Counted from the stretch's first letter, positions 7,708 to 16,434 are shown. The stretch: 47,269 bases of DNA from Streptococcus infantis (GCF_015546995.1 NZ_JADMUH010000014.1:1-47269); one strand, 5' to 3'. The notes: generated by a model from the sequence alone, not told the origin. Numbers and translations are program-made.

Positions 7708-8670
7708 TTAGTCTAATCCGTAGTTATAATCATCGTCCTGCATAGCTTCAACTTCACCAAGTAGATAACCATTACCAACTTGAGAGAAGAAGTCGTGGTT
7801 GGATGTACCAGTTGAAATCCCGTTCATAACAATTGGGTTTACATCGTCAGCTGAGTCAGGGAAGAGAGGATCTTGTCCTAGATTCATAAGAGCTTTATTG
7901 GCGTTGTAGCGAAGGAAAGTTTTAACCTCTTCAGTCCAACCAACACCATCATATAAACTCTCTGTATAACCTTCCTCATTTTCATAAAGAGTGTAGAGGA
8001 GGTCGTACATCCAGTCCTTTAACTTTTCTTGCTCTTCTTCTGGTAATTCGTTGAAACCAAGTTGGAATTTATAACCAATGTATGTTCCGTGAACAGATTC
8101 GTCACGAATAATAAGTTTGATGATTTCAGCAACGTTTGCCAATTTGTTATTTCCAAGATAGTAGAGTGGTGTAAAGAAACCAGAATAGAAGAGGAAGGTT
8201 TCAAGGAATACACTGGCTACTTTCTTTTCAAGAGGAGTACCATTGAGGTAAATTTCATTGATGATTTGTGCTTTTTTCTGAAGATATGGGTTTGTATCAG
8301 TCCATTCAAAGATTTCTTCAATCTCAGTCTTGGTATTCAAGGTTGAGAAAATAGAAGAATAAGATTTAGCGTGGACAGATTCCATGAATTGGATGTTGTT
8401 AAACACAGCCTCTTCGTGAGGAGTACGAATATCAGCGCGAAGGGCATTTACCCCTGTTTCAGACTGCATGGTATCCAAAAGTGTTAAACCGCCAAAGACT
8501 TTTCCTACCAAGTCTTTTTCTTGATTTGATAACTTTCTCCAGTCATCTAAGTCATTTGACAAAGGGATACGTGTATCTAACCAAAATTGTTCGGTTAGTT
8601 TTTCCCAAGTTGATTTATCAATGACATCTTCAATGGCATTCCAGTTAATGGCTTTGTAGTAAGTTTCCAT
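7708..8670 (-). CDS. nrdF: Class Ib ribonucleoside-diphosphate reductase, beta subunit
   Basis: This 320-residue subunit houses the dimetal-tyrosyl radical of the aerobic class Ib enzyme that makes dNDPs. Ligands are visible: Asp66 in LDTMQSETG, Glu97 and His100 in QFMESVHAKSYSS, the radical Tyr104, and later glutamates and histidine in LETFLFYSGF and RDESVHGTYIG. The length is standard. It is the last gene of the nrdH-nrdE-nrdF group but is separated from nrdE by 137 bp containing a perfect hairpin, so its level may be tuned by partial termination or a separate start. The NrdI flavodoxin that class Ib enzymes need for manganese cofactor assembly is not in this window. Confidence 0.96.
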   Translation of the reverse strand: METYYKAINWNAIEDVIDKSTWEKLTEQFWLDTRIPLSNDLDDWRKLSNQEKDLVGKVFGGLTLLDTMQSETGVNALRADIRTPHEEAVFNNIQFMESVHAKSYSSIFSTLNTKTEIEEIFEWTDTNPYLQKKAQIINEIYLNGTPLEKKVASVFLETFLFYSGFFTPLYYLGNNKLANVAEIIKLIIRDESVHGTYIGYKFQLGFNELPEEEQEKLKDWMYDLLYTLYENEEGYTESLYDGVGWTEEVKTFLRYNANKALMNLGQDPLFPDSADDVNPIVMNGISTGTSNHDFFSQVGNGYLLGEVEAMQDDDYNYGLD

Positions 8671-8743
8671 TACAAATCTCTTTCTTTTGATTTTTTTAAA
8701 ATAGTGATGAATGTTCTAGCCTTGTGTGATTGGGCTACCTCAC

Positions 8744-8767
8744 AAAAAGTCGGAGTACCGACTTTTT
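8744..8767 (-). terminator. Hairpin terminator or attenuator between nrdE and nrdF
   Basis: A perfect 10-bp stem (AAAAAGTCGG with CCGACTTTTT, 4-nt loop) with flanking U run lies between the two reductase subunit genes. It has the form of an intrinsic terminator on the minus strand. Confidence 0.75.
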
Positions 8768-8807
8768 GATGTTACCTTATCTTTGTAATCAAGATTTTAG
8801 TGAGATT

Positions 8808-10967
8808 TTAAATCACACAGCTTTCACATTGGTTAGCACCAACTTCACCGCCGTCATCTGTGTAGGTACGAACGTAGTAGATAGACTTGATTCCTTTGTT
8901 AAAGGCGTAGTTACGAAGGATAGAAAGGTCACGTGTTGTTTGTTTGTTCTCTTTCTTCCATTCATAAAGACCTGTTGGGATATCACTACGCATGAAGAGA
9001 GTGAGTGAAAGCCCTTGGTCTACGTGCTCAGTTGCAGCAGCATAAACATCAATTACTTTACGCATATCCATGTCATAGGCAGAAGTGTAGTAAGGAATTG
9101 TTTCAGTTGACAATCCTGCAGCAGGATAGTAAATCTTACCAATTTTCTTCTCTTGTCGTTCTTCAATACGTTGCGTGATTGGGTGGATAGAAGCAGAAAC
9201 ATCGTTGATATAACTGATTGATCCATTTGGTGCGACAGCTAAACGGTTTTGGTGGTAAAGACCGTCTGCTTTAACTTTATCACGAAGTTCAGCCCAGTCA
9301 GCTGCAGACGGGATAAAGATACCTTCAAAGAGTTCTTTGACACGATCAGATTTTGGAACAAACTCGCCTGTTACATACTTGTCGAAGTAGCTTCCGTTTG
9401 CGTAGTCTGATTTTTCAAAGTTGTGGAAGGTAACACCTCGTTCACGTGCGATGTTGTTTGATTCAACGAGAGTCCAGTAGTTCATGAGCATAAAGTAAAT
9501 GCTGGTGAACTCAATAGACTCAGGTGATCCATATTCGATCAGTTGTTGGGCAAGGTAGCTGTGAAGTCCCATAGCACCAAGTCCGAATGTGTGAGCTTGG
9601 CTATTTCCATGGTCGATAGTAGGAACAGCTACAATGTGAGAACTATCAGTAACGAAGGTCAAAGCACGTACCATAGCTCGGATTGAGCGACCAAAATCAG
9701 GTGAAGTCATCATGTTGACCACGTTGGTTGAACCAAGGTTACATGAAACGTCAGTACCCATTTTAATGAATTCTTGTGCGTCATTAATCAAGCTTGGTTC
9801 TTGAACTTGAAGAATCTCAGAACACAAGTTACTCATAATGATTTTTCCATCAACTGGATTTGCGCGGTTAGCCGTATCGATATTGACAACATATGGATAG
9901 CCAGATTCTTGTTGCAATTTAGAGATTTCTGTTTCCAAATCACGCGCCTTTATTTTTATCTTGCGGATGTTTGGATTTGCAACCAATTCATCGTATTTTT
10001 CAGTGATATCAATATAGTTGAAAGGTACGCCATACTCTTTTTCAACAGAATAAGGACTGAAGAGATACATTTCTTCGTTTTTACGTGCTAATTCGTAGAA
10101 TTTATCTGGTACCACAACACCAAGTGATAAAGTCTTCACACGAACTTTTTCATCGGCATTTTCTTTCTTAGTTGAAAGGAAGGCGATAATGTCTGGGTGG
10201 AAGACGTTGAGGTAAACAACCCCAGCACCTTGACGTTGACCAAGTTGGTTAGAGTAAGAAAAGCTATCTTCGAAAAGCTTCATAACTGGTACGACACCAG
10301 AAGCAGCCCCTTCATACCCTTTGATAGGTGCTCCAGCTTCACGAAGGTTGCTGAGGGAAATTCCGACACCACCACCGATACGTGAAAGTTGAAGAGCTGA
10401 GTTGATAGAACGTCCAATAGAGTTCATATCATCTGTTACCTGAATCAAGAAACAGGATACCAATTCACCACGACGTGCACGGCCTGCATTCAAGAAAGAA
10501 GGTGTAGCTGGCTGGTAACGCTGGTGGATGATTTCATTGGCAATATCAATTGCGATAGCTTCGTCACCATCAGCAAAGTAAAGAGCGTTAAAGAAGACAC
10601 GGTCTTCCATGCTCTCAAGATAGTACTCTCCGTCATTAGTTTTCAAGGCATATTGATTGTAAAACTTGTATGCTGCCATGAAAGACTTGAATTGGAAGTT
10701 TTGATCCTTAATAAATTGGTAAAGCTCTTCTAAGAATTCTGGACGATATTTCTTGATAAACGCTGTTTCGATATAGTCTTGTTTAATAAGGTAATCGATT
10801 TTATCAGTGATAGAATCAAAAACCATAGAATTTGGCACAACATTTTCTTTAAAGAAAGCGTCCAAGGCTTCTTTATCTTTGTGGAGCATGATTTGTCCAT
10901 TAACAGGACGGTTGATTTCATTATTTAGACGGAAGTAAGTTACGTCCTCAAGTTGTTTTAATCCCAT
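8808..10967 (-). CDS. nrdE: Class Ib ribonucleoside-diphosphate reductase, alpha subunit
   Basis: This 719-residue catalytic subunit reduces ribonucleoside diphosphates to deoxy forms. Visible features are the substrate-site cysteine in ELVSCFLIQ, the NLCSEIL motif with the catalytic Asn, Cys and Glu, the PNGSISYIN loop, the tyrosine pair near the C-terminus (SIYYVRTY) for radical transfer, and the redox C-terminal tail CESCVI that exchanges with NrdH. As in class Ib proteins the N-terminal ATP cone is lacking. The start follows AAAGGAAATTTT. It is downstream of nrdH (69-bp gap with a hairpin) and upstream of nrdF. Regulation by NrdR is expected from the boxes before nrdH. Confidence 0.96.
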   Translation of the reverse strand: MGLKQLEDVTYFRLNNEINRPVNGQIMLHKDKEALDAFFKENVVPNSMVFDSITDKIDYLIKQDYIETAFIKKYRPEFLEELYQFIKDQNFQFKSFMAAYKFYNQYALKTNDGEYYLESMEDRVFFNALYFADGDEAIAIDIANEIIHQRYQPATPSFLNAGRARRGELVSCFLIQVTDDMNSIGRSINSALQLSRIGGGVGISLSNLREAGAPIKGYEGAASGVVPVMKLFEDSFSYSNQLGQRQGAGVVYLNVFHPDIIAFLSTKKENADEKVRVKTLSLGVVVPDKFYELARKNEEMYLFSPYSVEKEYGVPFNYIDITEKYDELVANPNIRKIKIKARDLETEISKLQQESGYPYVVNIDTANRANPVDGKIIMSNLCSEILQVQEPSLINDAQEFIKMGTDVSCNLGSTNVVNMMTSPDFGRSIRAMVRALTFVTDSSHIVAVPTIDHGNSQAHTFGLGAMGLHSYLAQQLIEYGSPESIEFTSIYFMLMNYWTLVESNNIARERGVTFHNFEKSDYANGSYFDKYVTGEFVPKSDRVKELFEGIFIPSAADWAELRDKVKADGLYHQNRLAVAPNGSISYINDVSASIHPITQRIEERQEKKIGKIYYPAAGLSTETIPYYTSAYDMDMRKVIDVYAAATEHVDQGLSLTLFMRSDIPTGLYEWKKENKQTTRDLSILRNYAFNKGIKSIYYVRTYTDDGGEVGANQCESCVI

Positions 10968-10994
10968 AAAATTTCCTTTAATTCATTACAAAAG

Positions 10995-11025
10995 AAAGGC
11001 TTCTAAGATTGACATAGAAGCTTTT
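10995..11025 (-). terminator. Hairpin between nrdH and nrdE
   Basis: Arms AAAGGCTTCTA (10995-11005) and TAGAAGCTTTT (11015-11025) pair with one wobble. On the minus strand a U-rich tract follows, so it may act as a partial terminator that sets the nrdH to nrdE ratio. Confidence 0.6.
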
Positions 11026-11036
11026 AATCCTGATAC

Positions 11037-11255
11037 TTAAGCAAGTTCTTTAAGTTTTGCTGGTTGGAAACCAGAGAAAACTTCAGTTGGTGTTTGAATG
11101 ATAGGAGCAGCATTGAAGCCTAGCTCTTTAACTTGTTCAATAAATTCAGGTTGTTCATCAAGATTGATTTCGCGATATGCGATTTTGTTACTATCTAAGA
11201 ATCGTTTGGTCATTTTACATTGAACACAATTGTTTTTAGAATAAACGGTTACCAT
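11037..11255 (-). CDS. nrdH: Glutaredoxin-like protein NrdH
   Basis: A 72-residue thioredoxin-fold protein with the CVQC redox motif (Cys11 and Cys14), the NrdH type of electron donor for class Ib ribonucleotide reductase. The later EQPEFIEQVKELGFNAAPII stretch contains the cis-proline and specificity region typical of NrdH, which is reduced by thioredoxin reductase rather than glutathione. The start has an AGGAGTTAC-type ribosome binding site. It is the promoter-proximal gene of the nrd group, with two NrdR boxes upstream. Confidence 0.95.
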   Translation of the reverse strand: MVTVYSKNNCVQCKMTKRFLDSNKIAYREINLDEQPEFIEQVKELGFNAAPIIQTPTEVFSGFQPAKLKELA

Positions 11256-11291
11256 TCTGTAACTCCTCTTTCAAAATTTAATTACTTCTTA

Positions 11292-11319
11292 AGTATATCA
11301 GAAAAAAAATCTTTGTCAA
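11292..11319 (-). promoter_or_regulatory. nrdH promoter
   Basis: On the minus strand, -35 TTGACA (11314-11319) and -10 TATACT (11292-11297) are separated by 16 bp, about 40 bp before the nrdH start codon. Confidence 0.75.
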
Positions 11320-11326
11320 CGAAGAA

Positions 11327-11342
11327 AAACTAAATATTGTAG
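11327..11342. promoter_or_regulatory. NrdR box 1 (promoter-proximal)
   Basis: AAACTAAATATTGTAG matches the NrdR consensus ACACWATATATWGTGT at 12 of 16 positions. It sits 8 bp upstream of the nrdH -35 box, in the expected place for repression by the ATP/dATP-sensing NrdR. Confidence 0.65.
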
Positions 11343-11368
11343 ATTTTTTTTAGATGAGAGTTATCTGA

Positions 11369-11384
11369 ACACAATATATAGTGA
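11369..11384. promoter_or_regulatory. NrdR box 2 (promoter-distal)
   Basis: ACACAATATATAGTGA matches the NrdR consensus at 15 of 16 positions. It lies exactly 42 bp from box 1, close to four helical turns, so both boxes face the same side of DNA. Confidence 0.85.
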
Positions 11385-11524
11385 TTGCAAAAAATAAAAC
11401 CCATAAATAACAGCGTTTTCTAAATGTTAAAATTATAAAAAACTACATGATGTATTTTGATACATAAAATAGAAGATTTTCAGCAAGTTATCTGAAAGGA
11501 AAAAGAAGAAATCCCATAAAATAC

Positions 11525-11553
11525 TTGAAAAAAATCCTAGAAGGTGATATAAT
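11525..11553 (+). promoter_or_regulatory. ptsHI promoter
   Basis: A -35 TTGAAA (11525-11530) and a perfect -10 TATAAT (11548-11553) are separated by 17 bp, giving a leader of about 56 nt before ptsH. This fits strong constitutive expression. Confidence 0.8.
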
Positions 11554-11615
11554 ACCAAATTGTAAGGGTTATCAGATATAACTCAAAAAGAAAACATTTA
11601 AAGGAGAGTCAAATT

Positions 11616-11879
11616 ATGGCTTCTAAAGATTTCCACGTAGTGGCAGAAACAGGTATTCACGCACGTCCAGCAACATTGTTGGTACAAACAGCTAGCAAAT
11701 TTGCTTCAGATATCACTCTTGAATACAAAGGTAAATCAGTAAACCTTAAATCTATCATGGGTGTTATGAGCCTTGGTGTTGGTCAAGGTGCTGACGTTAC
11801 AATCACTGCTGAAGGTGCAGACGCTGATGACGCTATCGCTGCTATCTCAGAAACAATGGAAAAAGAAGGATTGGCATAA
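11616..11879 (+). CDS. ptsH: Phosphocarrier protein HPr
   Basis: This 87-residue protein carries phosphate from EI to all sugar-specific EIIA proteins, including GatA here. His15 in TGIHARPAT is the catalytic site and Ser46 in [12 protein letters not shown] is the regulatory site phosphorylated by HPr kinase. HPr(Ser-P) is the CcpA co-repressor, which links this gene to the cre-like site at the gat promoter. Both residues stand at the exact canonical positions. Its start has a strong AAAGGAGAG site. It is four bases from ptsI and forms the usual ptsHI operon. Confidence 0.98.
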   Translation: MASKDFHVVAETGIHARPATLLVQTASKFASDITLEYKGKSVNLKSIMGVMSLGVGQGADVTITAEGADADDAIAAISETMEKEGLA

Positions 11880-11883
11880 GAAT

Positions 11884-13617
11884 ATGACAGAAATGCTTAA
11901 AGGAATCGCAGCATCTGATGGTGTTGCAGTTGCTAAAGCATATCTACTCGTTCAACCGGATTTATCGTTCGAGACTGTTACAGTCGAAGATACAAATGCA
12001 GAAGAGGCTCGTTTGGATGTTGCTCTTGAAGCTTCTCAAAACGAGCTTTCTCTTATTCGCGAGAAAGCTGTAGGTACGCTTGGTGAAGAAGCGGCGCAAG
12101 TATTTGACGCTCACTTGATGGTTCTTGCTGACCCTGAATTGATTGGTCAGATTAAAGAAACTATTCGTGCAAAAAAAGTAAATGCAGAAGCAGGTCTTAA
12201 AGAAGTAACAGACATGTTTATTACTATCTTTGAGGGAATGGAAGACAATCCATACATGCAAGAACGTGCAGCGGATATTCGCGACGTTACCAAACGTGTT
12301 TTGGCAAATCTTCTTGGTAAGAAATTACCAAACCCAGCTTCTATTAATGAAGAAGTAATTGTCATTGCACACGACTTGACTCCATCTGATACTGCTCAAT
12401 TGGACAAAAACTTTGTAAAAGCTTTTGTAACGAACATTGGTGGACGTACAAGCCACTCAGCTATCATGGCTCGTACACTTGAAATTGCTGCTGTTTTGGG
12501 TACAAACAACATTACTGACCTTGTAAAAGATGGTGATGTTCTGGCAGTTTCAGGTATTTCAGGTGAAGTTGTTATTAATCCAACTGAAGAACAAATTGCT
12601 GAGTTTAAAGCAGCTGGTGAAGCTTACGCTCAACAAAAAGCTGAATGGGCTCTTTTGAAAGATGCTAAAACAGTTACTGCTGATGGTAAACACTTTGAGT
12701 TGGCTGCGAACATCGGTACACCTAAAGACGTTGAAGGTGTGAACGAAAACGGTGCGGAAGCAGTTGGTCTCTACCGTACTGAATTCTTGTACATGGATTC
12801 TCAAGACTTCCCAACTGAAGACGATCAATACGAAGCTTACAAAGCAGTTCTTGAAGGTATGAACGGTAAACCTGTTGTTGTTCGTACAATGGATATCGGT
12901 GGGGATAAAGAACTTCCTTACTTTGATCTTCCTAAAGAAATGAACCCATTCTTGGGTTACCGTGCTTTGCGTATCTCAATCTCTGAAACTGGTAACCAAA
13001 TGTTCCGTACACAATTGCGTGCATTGCTTCGTGCATCTGTTCACGGTAAATTGCGTATCATGTTCCCAATGGTTGCTTTATTGAAAGAGTTCCGTACTGC
13101 TAAAGCTATTCTTGAAGAAGAAAAAGCGAAATTGGTTGCTGAAGGTGTTGCAGTTGCAGATGATATCCAAGTAGGTATCATGATTGAAATTCCTGCTGCA
13201 GCTATGCTTGCTGATCAATTTGCTAAAGAAGTTGATTTCTTCTCAATTGGTACAAACGACTTGATCCAATACACAATGGCTGCTGACCGTATGAACGAAC
13301 AAGTTTCATATCTTTACCAACCATACAATCCATCAATCCTTCGCTTGATTAACAATGTTATCAAAGCAGCTCATGCTGAAGGTAAATGGGCTGGTATGTG
13401 TGGCGAAATGGCAGGTGACCAAACTGCGGTTCCACTCCTTGTTGGAATGGGCTTGGATGAGTTCTCGATGTCAGCTACATCAGTACTTCGTACACGTAGC
13501 TTGATGAAGAAACTCGACACAGCTAAGATGCAAGAATACGCTAACCGTGCTCTTACTGAATGTTCAACAATGGAAGAAGTTCTTGAACTTTCTAAAGAAT
13601 ACGTTAACTTAGATTAA
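11884..13617 (+). CDS. ptsI: PTS enzyme I (phosphoenolpyruvate-protein phosphotransferase)
   Basis: This 577-residue enzyme takes phosphate from phosphoenolpyruvate and passes it to HPr His15. The active-site histidine is His191 in [16 protein letters not shown]. The C-terminal PEP-binding barrel shows [11 protein letters not shown], the IMIEIPAAA strand and the [17 protein letters not shown] motif. An open frame extends upstream to 11773, overlapping ptsH by 107 bp; the ATG at 11884 gives the normal family length and is chosen. It is translated four bases after ptsH, and a strong terminator follows. Confidence 0.97.
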   Translation: MTEMLKGIAASDGVAVAKAYLLVQPDLSFETVTVEDTNAEEARLDVALEASQNELSLIREKAVGTLGEEAAQVFDAHLMVLADPELIGQIKETIRAKKVNAEAGLKEVTDMFITIFEGMEDNPYMQERAADIRDVTKRVLANLLGKKLPNPASINEEVIVIAHDLTPSDTAQLDKNFVKAFVTNIGGRTSHSAIMARTLEIAAVLGTNNITDLVKDGDVLAVSGISGEVVINPTEEQIAEFKAAGEAYAQQKAEWALLKDAKTVTADGKHFELAANIGTPKDVEGVNENGAEAVGLYRTEFLYMDSQDFPTEDDQYEAYKAVLEGMNGKPVVVRTMDIGGDKELPYFDLPKEMNPFLGYRALRISISETGNQMFRTQLRALLRASVHGKLRIMFPMVALLKEFRTAKAILEEEKAKLVAEGVAVADDIQVGIMIEIPAAAMLADQFAKEVDFFSIGTNDLIQYTMAADRMNEQVSYLYQPYNPSILRLINNVIKAAHAEGKWAGMCGEMAGDQTAVPLLVGMGLDEFSMSATSVLRTRSLMKKLDTAKMQEYANRALTECSTMEEVLELSKEYVNLD

Positions 13618-13625
13618 AAACATTA

Positions 13626-13659
13626 AAACCTTGTAAGATAAAACTACAAGGTTTTTTTG
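13626..13659 (+). terminator. Terminator after ptsI
   Basis: A 10-bp stem (AAACCTTGTA with TACAAGGTTT) with a 9-nt loop runs into a T tract. Confidence 0.9.
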
Positions 13660-13702
13660 TACGCTAATTTAAAAAGTCCACCTGTAAAATTTTCTAAAAA
13701 TA

Positions 13703-13711
13703 TGGTAAAAT
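13703..13711 (+). promoter_or_regulatory. udk promoter (extended -10)
   Basis: TGG-TAAAAT (13703-13711) is an extended -10 element about 30 bp before udk. The -35 region is weak. Confidence 0.5.
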
Positions 13712-13738
13712 AGACAAAGGAAAAATACGGAGGCAACT

Positions 13739-14377
13739 ATGCAAAATAGACCAATCATTATCGGAGTAACAGGGGGATCTGGGGGAGGGAAAACCAGCGT
13801 TTCTAAAGCAATCTTATCGCATTTCCCCAATGAAAAAATTGCCATGATTGAGCATGATTCCTATTATAAAGATCAATCTCATTTAACCTTTGAGGAGCGT
13901 ATCAAAACCAACTATGACCATCCTTTTGCTTTTGATACTGATTTAATGATTGCGCAAATTAAAGAATTATTGGCAGGACGTCCTGTTGATATTCCTACCT
14001 ATGATTATGCTGCCCATACAAGAAGTTCGAAGACTTATCGCCAAGAACCTCAAGATGTTTTTATCGTAGAAGGAATATTGGTTTTGGAAGACAAACGACT
14101 TCGTGATTTGATGGATATTAAGATTTTCGTAGATACTGATGATGATGTTCGTATCATCCGTCGTATTAAACGCGATATGGAAGAACGTGGTCGTAGTTTG
14201 GATAGCGTTATTGATCAGTATCTTGGTGTAGTAAAACCCATGTATCATCAATTTATCGAGCCGACAAAGCGTTATGCAGATATCGTTATTCCAGAAGGAG
14301 TGACAAATACAGTAGCAATTGATTTGTTGACAACAAAGATTGAAAAGATTTTAGAAGAAGCCCGTTTAGCCCAGTAA
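13739..14377 (+). CDS. udk: Uridine kinase
   Basis: This 212-residue P-loop kinase phosphorylates uridine and cytidine to the 5'-monophosphates in pyrimidine salvage. The Walker A motif is GGSGGGKTS near residue 12. The [17 protein letters not shown] segment and the [16 protein letters not shown] lid region are characteristic of Udk. The length is typical and the start follows a GGAGGC site. It is a single-gene unit bounded by the ptsI terminator and a bidirectional hairpin shared with the converging ECF transporter gene. Confidence 0.96.
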   Translation: MQNRPIIIGVTGGSGGGKTSVSKAILSHFPNEKIAMIEHDSYYKDQSHLTFEERIKTNYDHPFAFDTDLMIAQIKELLAGRPVDIPTYDYAAHTRSSKTYRQEPQDVFIVEGILVLEDKRLRDLMDIKIFVDTDDDVRIIRRIKRDMEERGRSLDSVIDQYLGVVKPMYHQFIEPTKRYADIVIPEGVTNTVAIDLLTTKIEKILEEARLAQ

Positions 14378-14386
14378 TAGAAATAA

Positions 14387-14414
14387 AAAAACTGTATCTC
14401 TTGATACAGTTTTT
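14387..14414. terminator. Bidirectional terminator between udk and the ECF transporter gene
   Basis: A perfect 12-bp stem (AAAAACTGTATC with GATACAGTTTTT) with a 4-nt loop has U runs on both strands and touches the stop codon of the minus-strand gene. Confidence 0.9.
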
Positions 14415-14976
14415 ATTGTTTAATCTTTTCAAGTCTCGGAACGATGACGAGAGTTAAAACAGCCGAGATAATTAACTCTGCTATCGAATTTGTTGATATT
14501 ACAGATGCGAGTAGCAGTTGGATGTCTCCGTTATAAACATTTCCAAAGAGGAAGAAGATACCACCTAAGACAAATACGGTATTTGTTAAAGAACCAAGGG
14601 CACCTGCGAAGATTAGCCCAGCTTTTCCTTTTAGTAGTTTATAGACGAAATAGGGTGTTAAACCGATTAAGACACGAGGAACAATTGCAATGACAATTGA
14701 ATAAAAATTACCGTTTGGTACAAATGGTGAGAAGAGATAGCTTGTTGGTAGGATTGTGATCGTATTGACCGTCAAGCTAAGCATTCCCATCAAAAAACCT
14801 AAGGTCGCGCCAATTCTTGGTCCGTATATAATACTTGCAATAATTACCGGAATGTGAACGATGGTTGGTTTGATTGGAAATGGAAGTACATTAAATAAAA
14901 TCGAGCTCAGTAAATGAATTACAATCATAATGGCAAAAAAGATAGCAATTGGAGCAATATTAGAGCGTTTGTTCAT
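14413..14976 (-). CDS. ECF transporter substrate-binding (S) component, possibly for pantothenate
   Basis: A 187-residue integral membrane protein with about six hydrophobic segments and the small-residue-rich pattern of energy-coupling factor S components (for example the IYGPRIGATLGFLMGMLSL region). Such proteins bind a vitamin and dock onto a shared EcfAAT module, which is not in this window. It overlaps the end of coaC by 17 bp and follows coaB, so it is co-transcribed with two coenzyme A biosynthesis genes. This suggests a pantothenate or related precursor as substrate. The S-component call is good; the ligand is inferred from context only. Confidence 0.8.
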   Translation of the reverse strand: MNKRSNIAPIAIFFAIMIVIHLLSSILFNVLPFPIKPTIVHIPVIIASIIYGPRIGATLGFLMGMLSLTVNTITILPTSYLFSPFVPNGNFYSIVIAIVPRVLIGLTPYFVYKLLKGKAGLIFAGALGSLTNTVFVLGGIFFLFGNVYNGDIQLLLASVISTNSIAELIISAVLTLVIVPRLEKIKQ

Positions 14977-15511
14977 GAAGTTTATCCTTTATTTCTTGTA
15001 AAATACTTTCAAGATCAGCGAGAGCGCCACGACCGATATCGCCGCATGCGAGTAGCGAATCTTTGGGAGAAATAATTGTATAACCATAATCTTCTAAAGT
15101 TTTAAGATTAGCTTGGGTAGCAGGATGGTCATACATCTTTGTGTTCATAGCTGGAGCCAATAGTTTAGGTACAAAGTGTGGCAAAGCAAGAGCAGTAGCA
15201 GTCACCATATTGTCAGCAAAACCGTGAGCTAATTTAGCGATTGTATTGGCTGTTGCTGGTACCACGATAAATAAATCTGTTTCTTTTCCTATTTGAATGT
15301 GATTCACTTGGTCTGGAAAAGGTTCCTGCATGACATCGAGATGTACTGTATTTTGTGATAGTACTTGTAGAGTTAAAGGTTGAATAAATGCTGTTGCAGC
15401 CTGGGTCATAAGAACAGTTACTGAATGCCCCTGTTTTTTCAAAGAACTAACTAGGTCAACTGTCTTGTATGCGGCGATAGATCCTGTAATAGCAAGTGTA
15501 ATACGGGCCAT
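14960..15511 (-). CDS. coaC: Phosphopantothenoylcysteine decarboxylase
   Basis: This 183-residue flavoprotein (HFCD family) decarboxylates 4'-phosphopantothenoylcysteine to 4'-phosphopantetheine in coenzyme A synthesis. It shows the N-terminal TGSIAAYK motif, the PAMNTKMYDHPA motif and the ACGD motif near the C-terminus that protonates the product. As in other streptococci, CoaC and CoaB are separate proteins rather than a fusion. It follows coaB by 14 bp and overlaps the ECF gene. Confidence 0.95.
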   Translation of the reverse strand: MARITLAITGSIAAYKTVDLVSSLKKQGHSVTVLMTQAATAFIQPLTLQVLSQNTVHLDVMQEPFPDQVNHIQIGKETDLFIVVPATANTIAKLAHGFADNMVTATALALPHFVPKLLAPAMNTKMYDHPATQANLKTLEDYGYTIISPKDSLLACGDIGRGALADLESILQEIKDKLHEQTL

Positions 15512-15525
15512 AATATTCCTTTCTT

Positions 15526-16212
15526 TTACTCATAAGTCTGGATTTTCTTGAGAAGTAAATCCGCAATTTCGTGTTTACTAGTAGCGGTTTGGAAAGAATT
15601 TTTTTCAACTAAGTAAGCCTTATGTTGGTCGCTACTAATCTGAGTAAGGTCGTTTGCGACAATTAAATCAGCTTGGTTCTTTTCAAGACTTTCCCGAGCA
15701 ACTTGAATCAGATGTTCCTGACTGACATCAACCAGTAATTTAAATCCTATCAGGTGAATCTTAGGATTCCATTCTTTGACCAGAGAAATAATCTTAGGAT
15801 TTTTCTTAAGAAAAAGAATCTGAGCATCTTCCTTTGAAGAAATTTTGGTCTCAGTATTATGCTTAGTTAGAAATTCCGATAAATCTTGACTAGCTTGAAC
15901 CTCATCTATATTTGTCATGTAGACCGGGGTATAGTCAGATACAGCCATAGAATGAATTAAAACTTGGTAATCTTTAACAAGATTTCGCATCTCCTCAAGT
16001 AAATCCAAAGTATTCTTAATTTCTATAATTTTAAGATTTGGATGACTAGCTGGTTTAATTGCATGAGAAGTTGTAATCAAGCAAACTTCATGACCTGCTT
16101 TTATTAAAGCTTCTGTTATAACCAAGCCAAGACGACCTGTAGAGTGATTAGTGATAGAGCGAACACGGTCTATAGCCTCACTAGTACCACCAGAAGTTAC
16201 TAAAATTTTCAT
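15526..16212 (-). CDS. coaB: Phosphopantothenate-cysteine ligase
   Basis: This 228-residue enzyme joins 4'-phosphopantothenate and cysteine using a nucleotide triphosphate. The N-terminal VTSGGTSEAIDRVRSITN motif and STGRLG belong to the CoaB nucleotide-binding fold, and IGFKLLVD carries the conserved lysine region. It is the first gene of a coaB-coaC-ECF operon. The predicted promoter ends only 6 bp before the ATG, and no ribosome binding site is visible, so the transcript may be leaderless. The streptococcal CoaB is of the stand-alone type. Confidence 0.93.
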   Translation of the reverse strand: MKILVTSGGTSEAIDRVRSITNHSTGRLGLVITEALIKAGHEVCLITTSHAIKPASHPNLKIIEIKNTLDLLEEMRNLVKDYQVLIHSMAVSDYTPVYMTNIDEVQASQDLSEFLTKHNTETKISSKEDAQILFLKKNPKIISLVKEWNPKIHLIGFKLLVDVSQEHLIQVARESLEKNQADLIVANDLTQISSDQHKAYLVEKNSFQTATSKHEIADLLLKKIQTYE

Positions 16213-16218
16213 AGCATC

Positions 16219-16247
16219 ATTTTACACAAAAAATATTTGCATGTCAA
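16219..16247 (-). promoter_or_regulatory. coaB promoter
   Basis: On the minus strand, -35 TTGACA (16242-16247) and -10 TAAAAT (16219-16224) are separated by 17 bp. The expected transcription start falls on or next to the coaB ATG. Confidence 0.75.
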
Positions 16248-16392
16248 AGAAAGCGGTTCAGTATTTGATTCAATTCCTATAGTTTATCTTTATAAACACA
16301 TATAAAAAATAAATAAGAATGAATTTAAACTAGAAAACTAAAGAAAAATACGAACATTAAAAAACTACTTGGATGAAATAAATCTTGTTTTG

Positions 16393-16401
16393 TGTTATAA
16401 T
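16393..16401 (+). promoter_or_regulatory. fhs promoter (-10)
   Basis: TATAAT at 16396-16401, preceded by TGTGT, is the likely -10 element about 33 bp before fhs. No strong -35 box was identified. Confidence 0.6.
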
Positions 16402-16434
16402 GATTTCAAACATTAAAGGGCAGAGGAACTTCCT

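Larger units (their letters stand above)
11256..11615. other. Divergent control region between nrdH and ptsH
   Basis: This 360-bp gap contains no gene that I can support. It holds the nrdH promoter and two NrdR boxes (minus strand), a short palindrome ATGTAT-4-ATACAT at 11450-11465 of unknown meaning, and the ptsH promoter with its ribosome binding site. The middle part (11390-11520) is AT-rich and otherwise featureless. Confidence 0.7.

Noticed and set aside
8744..8767. Inverted repeat between nrdE and nrdF considered as an operator.
   Set aside because: The stem is GC-cored with A and T flanks, the standard form of an intrinsic terminator, and does not match the NrdR box.
11773..11883. A 37-codon N-terminal extension of enzyme I inside ptsH.
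   Set aside because: The extension is out-of-phase ptsH sequence; ATG 11884 gives the family's normal length.
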